Source: Gavia stellata (Eukaryota; Chordata; Aves; Gaviiformes; Gaviidae). From it: a DNA stretch of 64,000 nt. The DNA lies in NCBI RefSeq assembly GCF_030936135.1, contig NW_026776931.1, forward strand, positions 124,001 through 188,000. Direction: 5' to 3'. Below are positions 48,101 to 60,100 of the stretch, one piece after another. Position numbers and translations under genes: made by a program. Each line of letters begins with the position of its first letter. The first letter of the stretch is position 1. The notes beneath the pieces were generated by a model that saw only the letters and a list, made by a program, of their open reading frames with translations, made no database searches and was not told the DNA's origin.

Positions 48101-51100
48101 GTACTCGTGGGCAGAGGCACTGGGGAGCTGAAGCAAGGGAGACTTGGGGAAATTTGCGACCTGTTCCCCTCCAGAAAGGATAAAAAGTAAATACAGTGAG
48201 TGCCAAGGAGGGGTTTGGAGCCAGGAGTAAGTGAGCATATGTTGTTACCAAGTCTGTATTAGAGACATAAACCCGTATACTAGGTGTGGTACAGTGATGC
48301 TTTATCAGAACAAAGGTTGGAGGGTGATGATTTCCTATTTGAAATGTGTCTGTAAACTTGCTTCTTCTCTACGTTCACCTTCAGCATGGTGACCCTCGCC
48401 ATGTACCCTCCAGCCCTGTGCCTTCCAGCACGACACTGCTTTTTCCCAGCTCATTTGCTGGGAAGCTGCAGGTTTGAGACAGCTTCTGCTGCCCCGGGGC
48501 TTCTGACCAACGGTTTCACTGTTGAGCACCTGGAGGACTTTTACCTGGGCCATGGTGACGGAGGTTGGAGCCCAGAACGGCTGCGTGGGAATCACTTCAA
48601 GTATTACACTTGGGTTTTCTGAGGCTCAGGCTCCTCCTTTGTATGAGGGTGACAGACCCTGAGAGCTTTCCTTTGCCCTGGCAGATGGGGGAGCAGCCCC
48701 AGGGTGTTGGAGGAGTGGATTTAGGGCAAGGGAGGTGAAGGAGAACCCATTGCTTGGGTGAAGAGCGCTGCATGTCCCCACCAAGGTGCTGTCAGGCAGC
48801 TGATTCTCTCCCTGGCTTTGTCCTGTGCCATCAGGACAAAGCTTGGGAGATGTCCATGTGTCATCCACGCCCTGAGTGGGCTGAGGTTGGACGGGGGTTG
48901 CCTTCTGGTTTTACAGCTGGCCAGCAAATGCTGGCTGGAAGGTGACTTCTTGCTCTGCCAGCGATGTTCAGCTAGGGAACCTGGGGAGCAGCCGACTTCT
49001 CTCTTTGCTTTCTGAATGTCTTCATTACCCAAGGCACACAGTGGGAACCCAAGGTACGTTTGCACTGCAAACAGCATCCCTCTCCCTATAAATGCCATTA
49101 CGCCTGTGCTGCCCGGATGGCTCATGCTTTAATTGCTGCTGGGCTGCTGCTCAAGGCCCCGTCTCCGCAGAGCTTTACTGTTTATGAAACAAAATGTTGA
49201 TTTTTTCCAGACCTCATTTCTCTTAATCTCTCCAGCTGTTTCTCACCCATTACACTTTTCCTACAGCCTGCAAGCTCTGCATCACACAGCTTTCCTTAAG
49301 GGAAAACCCATCTGAACCCACTGGAATCACTCTGCCCAAGAGTGTCATTTCTAGTATTGCTGTGCTCTTTGCTGGTGCATCCCTGTCTTCACAGGGGAGC
49401 TGAGAAATCTTTGCACTCTTAGGAGTGGGAGCTCAAGCCAAATTTGAATCCCTGTGTCAAATCTTCACATGTTTTTGGGTATAAATCTGCACTGGGGATT
49501 TTTGTGCTGATTCCTTCTAGTCCAAGGTGCTTGCTAGCAGACAGGTGATGGAGAGCTCAGCTCCCTGCCAGTCCCATCATCTGCCCGGAGCTGGCTGCTG
49601 CCGAGACAGGGATTTACATCAAAAACCCTTCCAGAGAACAGGGATTTTGTCCTGTGTGAGGCTGGACTCTGCCAGGACAGTGAAGCTGATGCTCCTCCTT
49701 CTGTACAGCCCCTCTTTCCCTTCAAAAGGCTAATACTGGGATGGTGGATGGACAGCAAGGGTTTTGGGTTGGCTTCAGATCCCTTGCGGCTTACTGGCTG
49801 GTTTAAGGCAGACGAGGAGAGTACCAGTCAGGGAGATCATTTCCCAAGACATCATCACGCATTTGTGACCACAGTGTTGTGGTCCCCAATGGCTTCTTTG
49901 CCAGTGGTTTCTTTGGCCACAGCCACCAGCTCCATGTGCTGTAGGTGAGGAGCCACTCCGTGCTGCGATAGACTCTGTTAAATGACACTGTTAAAAAAGA
50001 AAAAAACATCTCTCATCCAGCTGGCCCATCTCTTCATCCCTGAAAATAGCCACAGTGTGAAGAACCACCATTCCTGCTGCCCTCGTAGCTGCCAGGAGCA
50101 TTGATTCACAGAATCATAGAATATCTCAGGTTGGAAGGGATCTATAAGGTTTATTGAGTCCAACTCCCTTCTCCTCACAGGACTATCTAAAACTAAACCA
50201 TATGCCTAAGAACATTGCCCGGACGATCCTTGAACTCTGACAGATTGCCGTGCTGCTCACAGAAGCAGGTGGATTGTCTTTGCCCACTCAACAAACAAGT
50301 AGCAATTGGGTTAAGAGAGTATGGCCCCTGTGTTCAAACAGCCCGGGTGAGGACTTTGGGATGTTGAGGAGGTATCACCATAAATCTACACCTCCTGACT
50401 CAGAGAGGGAGGCAGGCAGGGGCAAAGTGGGGGGAACCCTTTAGCTCTCTACAGCAGAGCAGCTTGGGGAGGACTTCAGCTCACAGGGAGATTTCATGGG
50501 GCTCTGCAAAGGAGCTGGAGTTGTTATTAACAACTCTCAGGAGTTGTTATTAACCCACAGTATTTATCACAAGCACTCTAAGAGCCACAGTTTCATTTCC
50601 TCGCTAGGATGGCTCACAGGTAGCAGTTTTGGGACAGCCGCTGTGATGATGGCCAGGCTCATGCGCTGAACTGGTGCGTGGCCTGGTGCGTAGCTGGAGG
50701 GCTTCAGGGTGCTCCTGGCCCTGGATATTTGTACTCCCATGCTGCAGGCATGTCCCTGCTCACCCAGGAGAAGTAGTGTTCAGTTGCAGGTTGCCCAGAG
50801 GCTCTGCTGTTGCAGCTGAGCTCAATTTATTTCATCCTTATGTAGATGCCCAAGTTAGTGGCTGCTGGAGGTGTTGAGCAGTTTGGTCGCCCATCGGTGC
50901 ACCCCAACACATATTAAGGTGCCTCGGATGAGAGGAGCGAAGGTTGTGCAGATGGGCCTGGAGATGGGTGATGCTCTGCAGGGGCAAGCGAACGCCTTCG
51001 TCCCCTCCAGTCCTGGTTTGTTCTTCCACGCAGACAGTGCCCCAGTCGTCTTTGGGGTCCCCCATGGGGTCCCAGCAGGAGGCAGAGGGAGGGCTGGGGA

Positions 51101-54100
51101 GGGGTGAGAGCACCACTGCTCAACGGTCCCTGCTTGGGGAAGGTCGCCTGGGCCAAGCCTTGTTCTTGCATGTGGTTGCAGGAAGGCCAAGTCAGGTGAG
51201 ACCTCCTGGGGGTTGTGAAGAGCAGAGCCTCTAATCTAGAAAAGAAAAGCAGCCTTAAATAATAAGCTACAAACTAAAGAGAAATACTCATTTGGGAGCA
51301 TGTCAGTAAAGGCACCAAATTCCCAGCTGGGAAGGAAGCATCCAGACTGCTGTAAAAAAATCTGCCTTGTTTGCCTATGGGGAACACTTGCAAATAGGCA
51401 TGGTGACAGGCAGGCATGGTTCGAGTGTGTGGCATTAGAAATAGGAGCAGAGTTACTGTGCGATTTAAAACAGGGAACATAATCTGAGTCACCTGGGAAC
51501 GTTTGAAAAAGTTATACCATCTACTTTTTCCTGAGAGATGTTGGTCAAACCATAAACTCAGCTCTGTTTGTAAAACGAGCCGTTGAACTGCTTTGTGAAT
51601 CATTTGCCAAATTGGTCCTCAACCGGTTTGCGTTTAGAAACTGCTGGGGAGGTAACCACGCTGTCAGTAAGTGCCACGTCAGTTCCAACCTTCTTTCAGT
51701 AGAGCTGTTGCCCTTTTAGCGCGAGGTGCTGTTGGAGCCCTTGTTTTGCAACCGGGGAATACCTGTGGCACAGCAGGGAGCTGAATGTTGTCATTGGCGT
51801 TTGCTGTGTATTGATTAAAAATGACCAGAGCTTCCTTCCCCAAAGCACTAATCGCTGCTGCTTTGGCACTCATCAGGGATCAATGGGCTGCTTACTTGCG
51901 AGTCTCTGCCTGGAATTGCTCGACGTGTCTTTCCACGTTGCCTTGCGCGTGCGAGGGTGTCCCACGCTGGGCTCCGTGGGTGCCCCGAGAGGTGCTGGGC
52001 TCTGTCCGGTCAGGGCACAGCAGGCTGCGGGCTCCACCCCTGCTCCTGCCTGATCACACTTTGAGAAAGCCACCAGCATCGCTGCTTGCTCGTAGTGACC
52101 TACAGCTGCGGGTAATTATCAGGGGAAATATTCAGGATAAAGGTGTAGTAGAGCTGCAAAATTTCTTGCTTTGGCCCTCTGGGTGAGGAAGGCATGGTCC
52201 GTGGTGGTGGGTGCTTTCAGGAGGGCACCGGTGGGTCTGTACTGGCTCCTCGCGGTCCAGATCTGCCCCTTTGCATCTCAGCCTCACCTTTTTGCACAGT
52301 TTGTGTCTCTTCCTTTCCTGCTGCGCTTTTTACCTCCCTACAAGCCGTTCCCCTCTGTCCTCTTCCATTTCTCCTTGCAGCCAGTTGCCAGCTGCCTGCA
52401 CAGCCGCTATACCAGCATCATCCCTGGGCAGCCCCAAGCGTTGTCCTGCTCCATCCTGGTTTCGGAGCTGCTGGGTCAGACCCATCACTGAGCTCACACC
52501 ACCAGTGCCCACCCAGGGGCCGCATCCTGCCAAGGGGCCGCTCGTGCAGGCTCCCCTCCCTCCCACTGCAGGTCCGTGACCAAAGTTATGTTCTTTTCCA
52601 GGTTCAGCCCTCCAGCACCTAAATTTTTCATCAAAGCCCAACCACCAAGGAAGGAGGGAGGCCAGTCAGAGCGCTCAGTAACTGCAGAGAGCAGCTCCAG
52701 GGATGGGGGTGCAGAGGAGCCAGCCAAAGCCCTGGCAGCAGCAGGGGATCCTGCCCAGGAGCCAGCAGTTGCAGATGACTCCCTGGAAGCAAAGGTAGAT
52801 TTTCTTCTGCACCTACCACCTGCGTTGCCTCCCCCAGCTTACCACCAAAAAGCCGTGCTCGTGCCAACCTCCCTTTTTGCTGCCCTGCTGCCACATGCCC
52901 TGAGAGCGGGCTGGGCATCAGGGCCAGCGGCTGGACACGGGGCTTCTTGGGAGGGAGAAATAGGATAGTTTTGCTTGGAGAAGGCCACTCAGATTCTCCT
53001 GACTCACGTTGGGTTTGGGGTTTTTTTTTGTTTTTGTTTGGTTTTGGGGTTTTTTTGTTTACAACATCAAAGGAGGCTTTTATCTGCATCATGATGTGAG
53101 GGCTTCCGGTTTCCTTTCTGTCTCAAGCTGTGCCAAGTACTGATCTGCATGTAGCACCTTCTCAAGCCCAGCTGGAGCCACCCGCTTTCACGCTTCTGCC
53201 TTCCCCCAAGAGCCGGTGTTGCAGTGATGGCCGCAGAGACAACTTTTTATAAAAAGAAGGCTTTGCAGACAAAGTTGCCTTTGATGTGCTGACCTTCCTG
53301 GTGAAGCTCACTGCTTTGGAGCTTGACCTTGGTACTAGTGGGAGCTGGCACCTTGTTGAGAAAAGGGTGTAAGAGAGCCCGAGAGGCTCTGAAAGAGCCA
53401 GTGTTGACATTAAGTTCAAGGAGGGGAGCTGCACCTGCTTACATTCAAATATCAGCAGTTTTAATGTTGTAACTCTGCACATTTTTTCTGAATCAGGAGA
53501 AATGATACCCTGTAGATGTAAAGAATAGTGTGGCTGAATGTTTTGGATAGAAACATGAAATCATCTTTATTTCCTGCTTTGTTGCCATGTATGCCCAGGA
53601 AGTAAACCAGGGAAATACAAGGGGACCTGTCTAAGTAGGATCCAAAATTGCTTCAAAGGATTCTTCTGGATTCAAAGGATGCTTCTAGATTGCAGTTTGG
53701 TCTTCTGCTTGTGTCACTCTCTCAAGGCAATCTCCATATAACCTTCATGGGGAGGTGGGGGACCACAGGCCTAGGAAAGATGTGGGTTAGCATCTTTGGG
53801 AATATACGCTTGGCAAAGCTTTGCTAAGTTTGAAAATGTGGAGACAGTAGAAAGAGCATTGAGATGAGAGAAAACTCTTCCCTCCCCAGTGCTTTATCTA
53901 CTGGGGAGATGGAGCCTCTGACTAGGTCCAAGGATGTCCTGTAAATATTCTTGCAGATTCTGCTGAAGTCAAGGCCACAGCACAAAGCACTTCTTGACAT
54001 TAGTGAATAAGGGGGTGATCTTAAACTTCAAGAGCAGTCACAAAGCCCTCTTTTATAAATAGGGGTCAGAAGCCCAGGGATGAGGTTCCTCTTGAGACAT

Positions 54101-57100
54101 GGTGCCTTTGAGGTTCAATACCAGCTCTCGGCTGCTGCAAGACAGAAAAACATCTCAGCTGCTTTCTTCAGGAAGGCGCTGTTGGAGAAGAATGATCGAG
54201 CAGAGATCCTCAGCTCTCCAGCACTGATGAGTGCGTGAGATGAAACCTAAGCACCATCTGAAACGGGATAGTTGTGCTGAGCACTTTCTAAGTCCTTATT
54301 TTCCTGTTTTTAATACACCTCACTTGCAGTTGTGTTCCTCTTTTTGTCACAGAAAACCAAACCTGTCCCGGCATGGGGTTCTCGGTGTGTTCCTCGGGCA
54401 GGAGTGAGCAAAGTCAGGCTGGCACGAGGGTGCAAAGTACCCTTGAGGTCTCTGCCAGGACTCAGTGCTGGGCGCACGCAGCTTCCTCATGCAAGCTTGC
54501 GTGTAGGAAGTGCAGATGGAGCCCGTGTCTCATCTGTGGGTGGGCTTGGACCCATGCTCAACTGATGGCATGGGCATACCCCTGCTTGATTTGCGCCCAG
54601 GTCCCATCTCAGCTGCTCCTGGCTTGGTGAGGTGGTGGAGCCTACAGCAGAGTGGTCTCACCCAGCCTGCTTTCTGCAGCTCATGGTGCTTGTTTTCCAG
54701 TTGCTACCGTCCACTGCTGCGGAGCTGGAAGGCGCTGCAGAGATGGAGGGTGCCGCAGAGACTCAGAGCCTGGTGAAGATCAAGGAGTTGATGCCGTTCA
54801 TGGAGGCAGAGCCCCTCGCCTTGGGAGTGGAGGAGGTAAGTGGGAATCTGACTTGCTTATGTGACCCCCGCTCCCACTGGTGGCCCTCAGCTGCTCGCAG
54901 AGTAGCCTCACACCCCTCCCAGCACGTCACACAGCACTGCTGAATCAACCGGTCATTGGAGAAGCCATGCAGGACATGTCGTAGGGTTGGCCAAGGACGT
55001 TACCTGTGCGGCACCTATGGAGGGCATTATTCATCCTGCTGTTACTAATCAAGTGGTCGATAGGAAATTTTTGCAGTAAATTTTGCTGTGGCATCTTGAG
55101 AGAGCAGCATGCAAATGGGCGAGAGAGAGAGAAGAGACCTGCCAAGTTACTTTGATGTAGTGTATTAATGAATGTATTAATTGGTGAGTATGGGAGATTT
55201 TTCCCATGGTTTCTCCACTGGAAAGTGTCATGGATGCAGGATGAGATGAGGATGATTTTGTCTGTGTTTGAGGAGCAGGCCCCTCCAGTCATGTCTGTCC
55301 TTTGCTTCAAGCCACGGCTCTTCTTCTGCATCAATTTGGATGCTCGACATCTTGATTTCTCCTCCCCTCCCTCCAGGTTTTTGACATCCTGCCGCTGTAT
55401 GGTGTGCTGCAGCCGGGCGAGAGCCAGCGGGTCACATTCACCTTCTTTGGCCACACAAACATCGTTGCCAGCGTCACGGCGCTGTGCAAGGTGGAGGGAG
55501 GCCCGACCTACGAGATCGCGCTGAGTGGGGAGGCTTCGCTCATCGACTACCTCCTAGACACCACGGAGATCGACTGCGGGCTGAAGGTACCGCGCACTTC
55601 TCTTGGCAGCGGTCTTTGAAACCATCACCGGCGGGTTGCTGCCCACCTAGGTCTAGGGCTCTCTCCCCTTCCCAGCTACTTTATCAGCTGTATGGCTTGG
55701 AAGTACAACCTTTGAGTGATACGTCCTGCATCCAAGGTGGTTTTTAATGGCCACCTCCATCCGCCCCAAAGTTGGGAATTGCTCCTCTTCAAGGTTACTA
55801 ACGCTGCCTCCTGGGGCAGGCAGGATCCCAGCAGTGATCTCGAGAGGGACATGTCCCAAGACATCCACACACTGATCTGCTCCTAAAGCCTGAGGTGCAA
55901 GGAGATGCTCTTTTTCAGTGCTCTTGACTAATCAACAAAATAAACCAGGGAGGGAGTTAACTTGGACTTCCTGTCGCTGAAGCTGGAGAGAATGTCCCAG
56001 AATAATCCCCACTTTACTTCTTTTGGGTTAAAAACCCCACAGATACTTCCAGCTCTTGGCCTTGCATGTGTTGCACCATTTGTCTCCCTTTTTGCTGGTG
56101 TTTTGCTTGCAAGTACTTGTATGCAGGTGGCTTTTCCTCTGAAGTGCCTTGATGCCTCCTTCTTTGTTTCAGCTAGCTGTTCGATGACGCCTTAAAGCGC
56201 AGAGGGCTTGTATCCCCTGGTTTCTTTGTTACTGCTCTTTACATGGTTGTTATTGCACCTCCGTGCTGCCGTAAATATCTGTTCCTGTGTCGGGCTAAGA
56301 GGTACCCAGCAGCTGTGGGTTCCCCGGGTTAACCCGGGAGAGTCAAGTGCCCATATGTCCTCTGCGGTCCCTGCTGCGGCGCTGTGTTCATTTCCTTTCA
56401 AGCCAATGAAAGAGGAAGGAGATTCCCAGCATCAGGCCTGTGTCTGTAACTTCCCGCTCCTCTGTCCTCTCTTCAGCTGTTTAACAAAGTCACCGAAGCA
56501 GAGGTCACCCTGCAGAACAGCGGCAAGGTGGGATTCACCTACGCGGTGCTCAGCCCCAGCGCGGCCACTGCCGACAGCCCTCTGCCCGGCGTGCCCCTGG
56601 TCGTGCCCAGCACGGTGAGTACGGAGGTAGCACAAGCGATTAACCCTGGCCCTTTGTCAGGCTGCCTAGGAGAGGGTTGTAGGGGAAAAAAGAGAAAAAA
56701 GCCATGAAAAAACCCACAGAAGCAGCCAGGAGAGAGAGGGCTGTAAGCAATTGCTGCTGGGGGGCAGAGAAGGTCAGGCAAGCGCGGTCCTAATAGACTG
56801 CCTTGAATGGCCTTTGCTGGTGGGTGGCTCTGCTGTCATTCATCAGCCACGGGCGGGAGGCAGGAGTGCTTTGGTAGCTCTCCGGACCCCAGCTGCTGAG
56901 CTCTCTGGTTGTGCCGGCACTGGCGCGGGCCGGTGCAGGCTCTCCCGAGGGTCACCGTACCCAGGTTGTGTGATCGGAGAGGACTTAGTCCTCATCCCTG
57001 CCTGTAACAAACCCTGCCTGCCCCCTGCCAGCACTGACTGGGTGAGACTTCAATACTCTCTGGCTTGGGCATGAAGCTCTTTGGCCAGAAATTGTAACAG

Positions 57101-60100
57101 CCCCTGTAGCGGTCCCTCGCTCCTCCAGCTTTGCTGCTCTGCAGCAGCTTTGTGGGGCAGTGAGGGGGCCAGGGAGGAGCAGGGCTGGAATAGCAAGGAG
57201 AGGAGTTTGCAGCATCCCACCATCCCAGCTTCTCAGTCCTGCATGGATGTCTTTGAGCTGAAGCAGTGTTCCTATCTTGGACACTTTTTGCAATGGGAAG
57301 AGGAAGCCAAATGGCTTTCACGTTCCCCCATGCCTGTCTCCTACAAGGGATGACACGCTGATGCCCTCTTCCTGCAAGCTTCCGAAGAGACAGCTCTGCT
57401 CGGACCCGCGCAGTTGTTGCTGTAACAGCATTGTCAGCCCTGGCAGCTTGACAGGGCTCGCTTTCGCTGGAGCTGTGTTGTGTGCTGGAGTAAGAGCTCG
57501 GGGGACCAAGTGGCAGGATCCGTCCCGCTCAGTAGCTTGTCCCTGCAGCGTGGAGGGGAGCGGGGAGCCGAGGGTCCAGCCCCGCGTGCAGAGGGCGAGC
57601 TGAGGAAAGCTGCGGCTGTGTCCTGTCACCCCGAGCTGTGTTGCCGTCTGCTTGAGTTTGCTCTCGACCTGGCTGGCGTGAGCCCAGCCCGGGGATCGGA
57701 CAGTCCTTCTGGAAGCCCGGAGAGGAGGTGACCTTCCTGGCAACACCTTCTTCCCTAGATCTCATCCTAGTCCCTGCTCCTGCGTTTCCAGAGATGTATG
57801 TTTGCAGGTCATCGTGAGCCCAGATAGGCTCATGCACCCTCGATGTAACCGCACAGGCAGGAGATGTTTGGTTGGGGTCGTTAATAAGGGGTGAGGCCCT
57901 TCGACAGCAGCCTGGGAACCACCGACGTGCTGTGAGAGTTGCTGCTGGCTCTGCTGAGAGCGCAGGCACTTCACTCGTCTTCCACAGCGGCTGGTAAAAG
58001 AGCTTTTATTTCTTCGGTCTGGCTCTTGCTAGCAGACGGTAAACACCGTTAGCAGAAGAGCTGTGCTCCTGCTGAGCGCAGGGCAGTCTGTGCTGTGGGA
58101 ATGCATCCCTCCAGGCCCTCTGAAGGACACAGTGCATCCTGGTGTAGGAGACTTGAGCTTTTGGGTAGAAGAGAGCTAGAAGGCGATGTTGTCTGATGCT
58201 TTCTTATCTTTGAGAACCTGCCTTCTCTTCTCAGCGTGTCTATCGTCTGAGCCATCCCTCCACCAATCCCTCTTTGGTTTGCATTCCCTCCCTCTTCTCT
58301 CATGCCCTGCAGGGTTACATTGGACCAGGCAAGGAGCAAGTGCTGAAAGTGTACTACCTGCCAGGAGTGCCGGGAGTCTTTTGCAGGACTTTCCAGGTCC
58401 AAGTGGGTCACCTGGAGCCGAAAGCGATCTCCCTCAAAGGAGAGGGGATCTTTCCCAGGACCTACTTGGACCTGCCCAGGAACACCAAAGGTGAGCACTG
58501 CCTGTCTGCTCCCCAGGTAGGTCCCTGGCTTTTTCCCCCATGTCATATCATATGGCCATAGGGCAGCTCCCACTCATCTCCAGCAAGCCTGGAGGTTTCA
58601 GGGCTGTCAGACCAACACTCAACCCTCTGCTTGCTTCCTGAGTGTCTAGCAGACGAGCCCATGTGGGCTTTGCCCCGGGAACCATCCTGCAGAGCTTGCC
58701 AGCGTATCTGTTGGTGGCCTGCAAAGATGATGCCTAGACAGAAAAGCTTGGGAAAGCTGTAATGCAGGCTGGCAGGGATTTTGTCAGGGTTGGCTTTGCA
58801 TCGCATTGCAGGGGATGAGATGCTCCTCTGTGGGGAGGAAGATGGGTGGGAGTGAACATCAGGATTCAGAGAGGAGTAGCAGCATAGATTGCTAGAGGGG
58901 TTTGTTTCTGGGAGAGGCCAGCATCCGGGGAGTGGGACTTCCCAGCTTAAATGGGCATGGTGCTGTGCCCACACTTCTATTTGTGGATGTTTTCTTCCTT
59001 CAGGAAACAAACAGTATGAGAAGATCCTCAGAGGCAAGAGCAAAGATGGACTAAGACAGCCAGAGGGATGAAGCAGTGGTTCTGGGGGAGGCTGCGGCTG
59101 TGGAGCCACCCACGGACAACTCGGGCACCGTGGTGAGAACGACTGCTGCCCCGTTTGTCATGTGCCACCCTCCTGCCGTGTCACTTGGGCCCCTTGCACC
59201 CTGCAGCAGGCTTCCCGGGGCCCTGCTGGCACTTGGGACCTCCCTGCCCGCATCTGGCCATGATCACGCATCAGCTCAGCGTTGCCCCGGGGGCTGCCCA
59301 CCTCTGGTAGTTGTCCCTCCTGTAGATGCACCAGCTTCCTGACTACCCCAGGGAGAGATCCTGAAGACCATGCTCATGTGATTGAATTTATGGTACTCTG
59401 TGAATGGAGACACAGGTCATCGCTGGGGTGTTTGTGGCTCACACCCCAAGCCCTGCCAGGTTTACAGAGCTTCATAGCAGCAGCCTGACTGCACCCTGGG
59501 ACCGTGCTGTCAGTGTTTGTCTCCAAGAGGCACCAGCTTTGTCGTGGTTCCTTTTTGGAGAGAGCTTTTGTCCAAGCTGCTTTGGCAGTGGCTGGGGGCA
59601 GGCAAATACTTGGAGCGCTGGAAGGTTCCTGGCTTGTCTGTCTGTTTGTCTGGCCAGATCAGCTTTTATAACAGTGACCGGACAGGCAAAGATGCTGGAG
59701 TTCATTTCCCCCCAGATAAGGTCCTGTCTAAGAGAGCAGGAGGTGTCAGAGACACTGAGCAGGGAGACAGGAGGACCCCATCACCCCTCTCAACAAGAGC
59801 AGGGTGGGATCCTCTTTCAGAGACAAGCCTCTCCCTTGGGAAGGACCTTTGCTAACCAGCCACCATCTTTGCTTTCCTCAGTTCGACACTCGGCTGCAGA
59901 TGCAGATGGAGCAGGTGCTGATAGAGGAACACGCCCTGGAGCAGCAGAAAGCTCTCGCCTCTGGTCCCTCAGAGGACACTGCCTTTGACCAGCGTGCTCG
60001 TCGGAAGCTTCTCAAGTTAGTGGGGACTCCCGTATCCTATCTCCAGGCACCCTGAGGGCAACACCCGGTGGCACACCCCTGCTCCTGAGAGCTCCTTGTG

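Larger units (their letters stand above)
44652..52601 (+). other. HYDIN intron 19 (7.9 kb, largest in the window)
   Basis: No nested gene was seen on either strand. The intron holds a CR1 3' end at 50107-50260 (minus strand), a short CA run at 46388-46400 and a direct-plus-inverted repeat at 50517-50554. Phases of E19 and E20 agree, so no exon is missing by that test. Confidence 0.8.

Noticed and set aside
59069-59071. TGA in E25 as the real end of the gene
   Set aside because: The protein family continues far beyond, and E26-E31 downstream match HYDIN with good splice sites. A frameshift is the simpler reading.
58543-59109. 188-codon open frame on the minus strand
   Set aside because: It overlaps E25 antisense, and the composition looks like translated intron.
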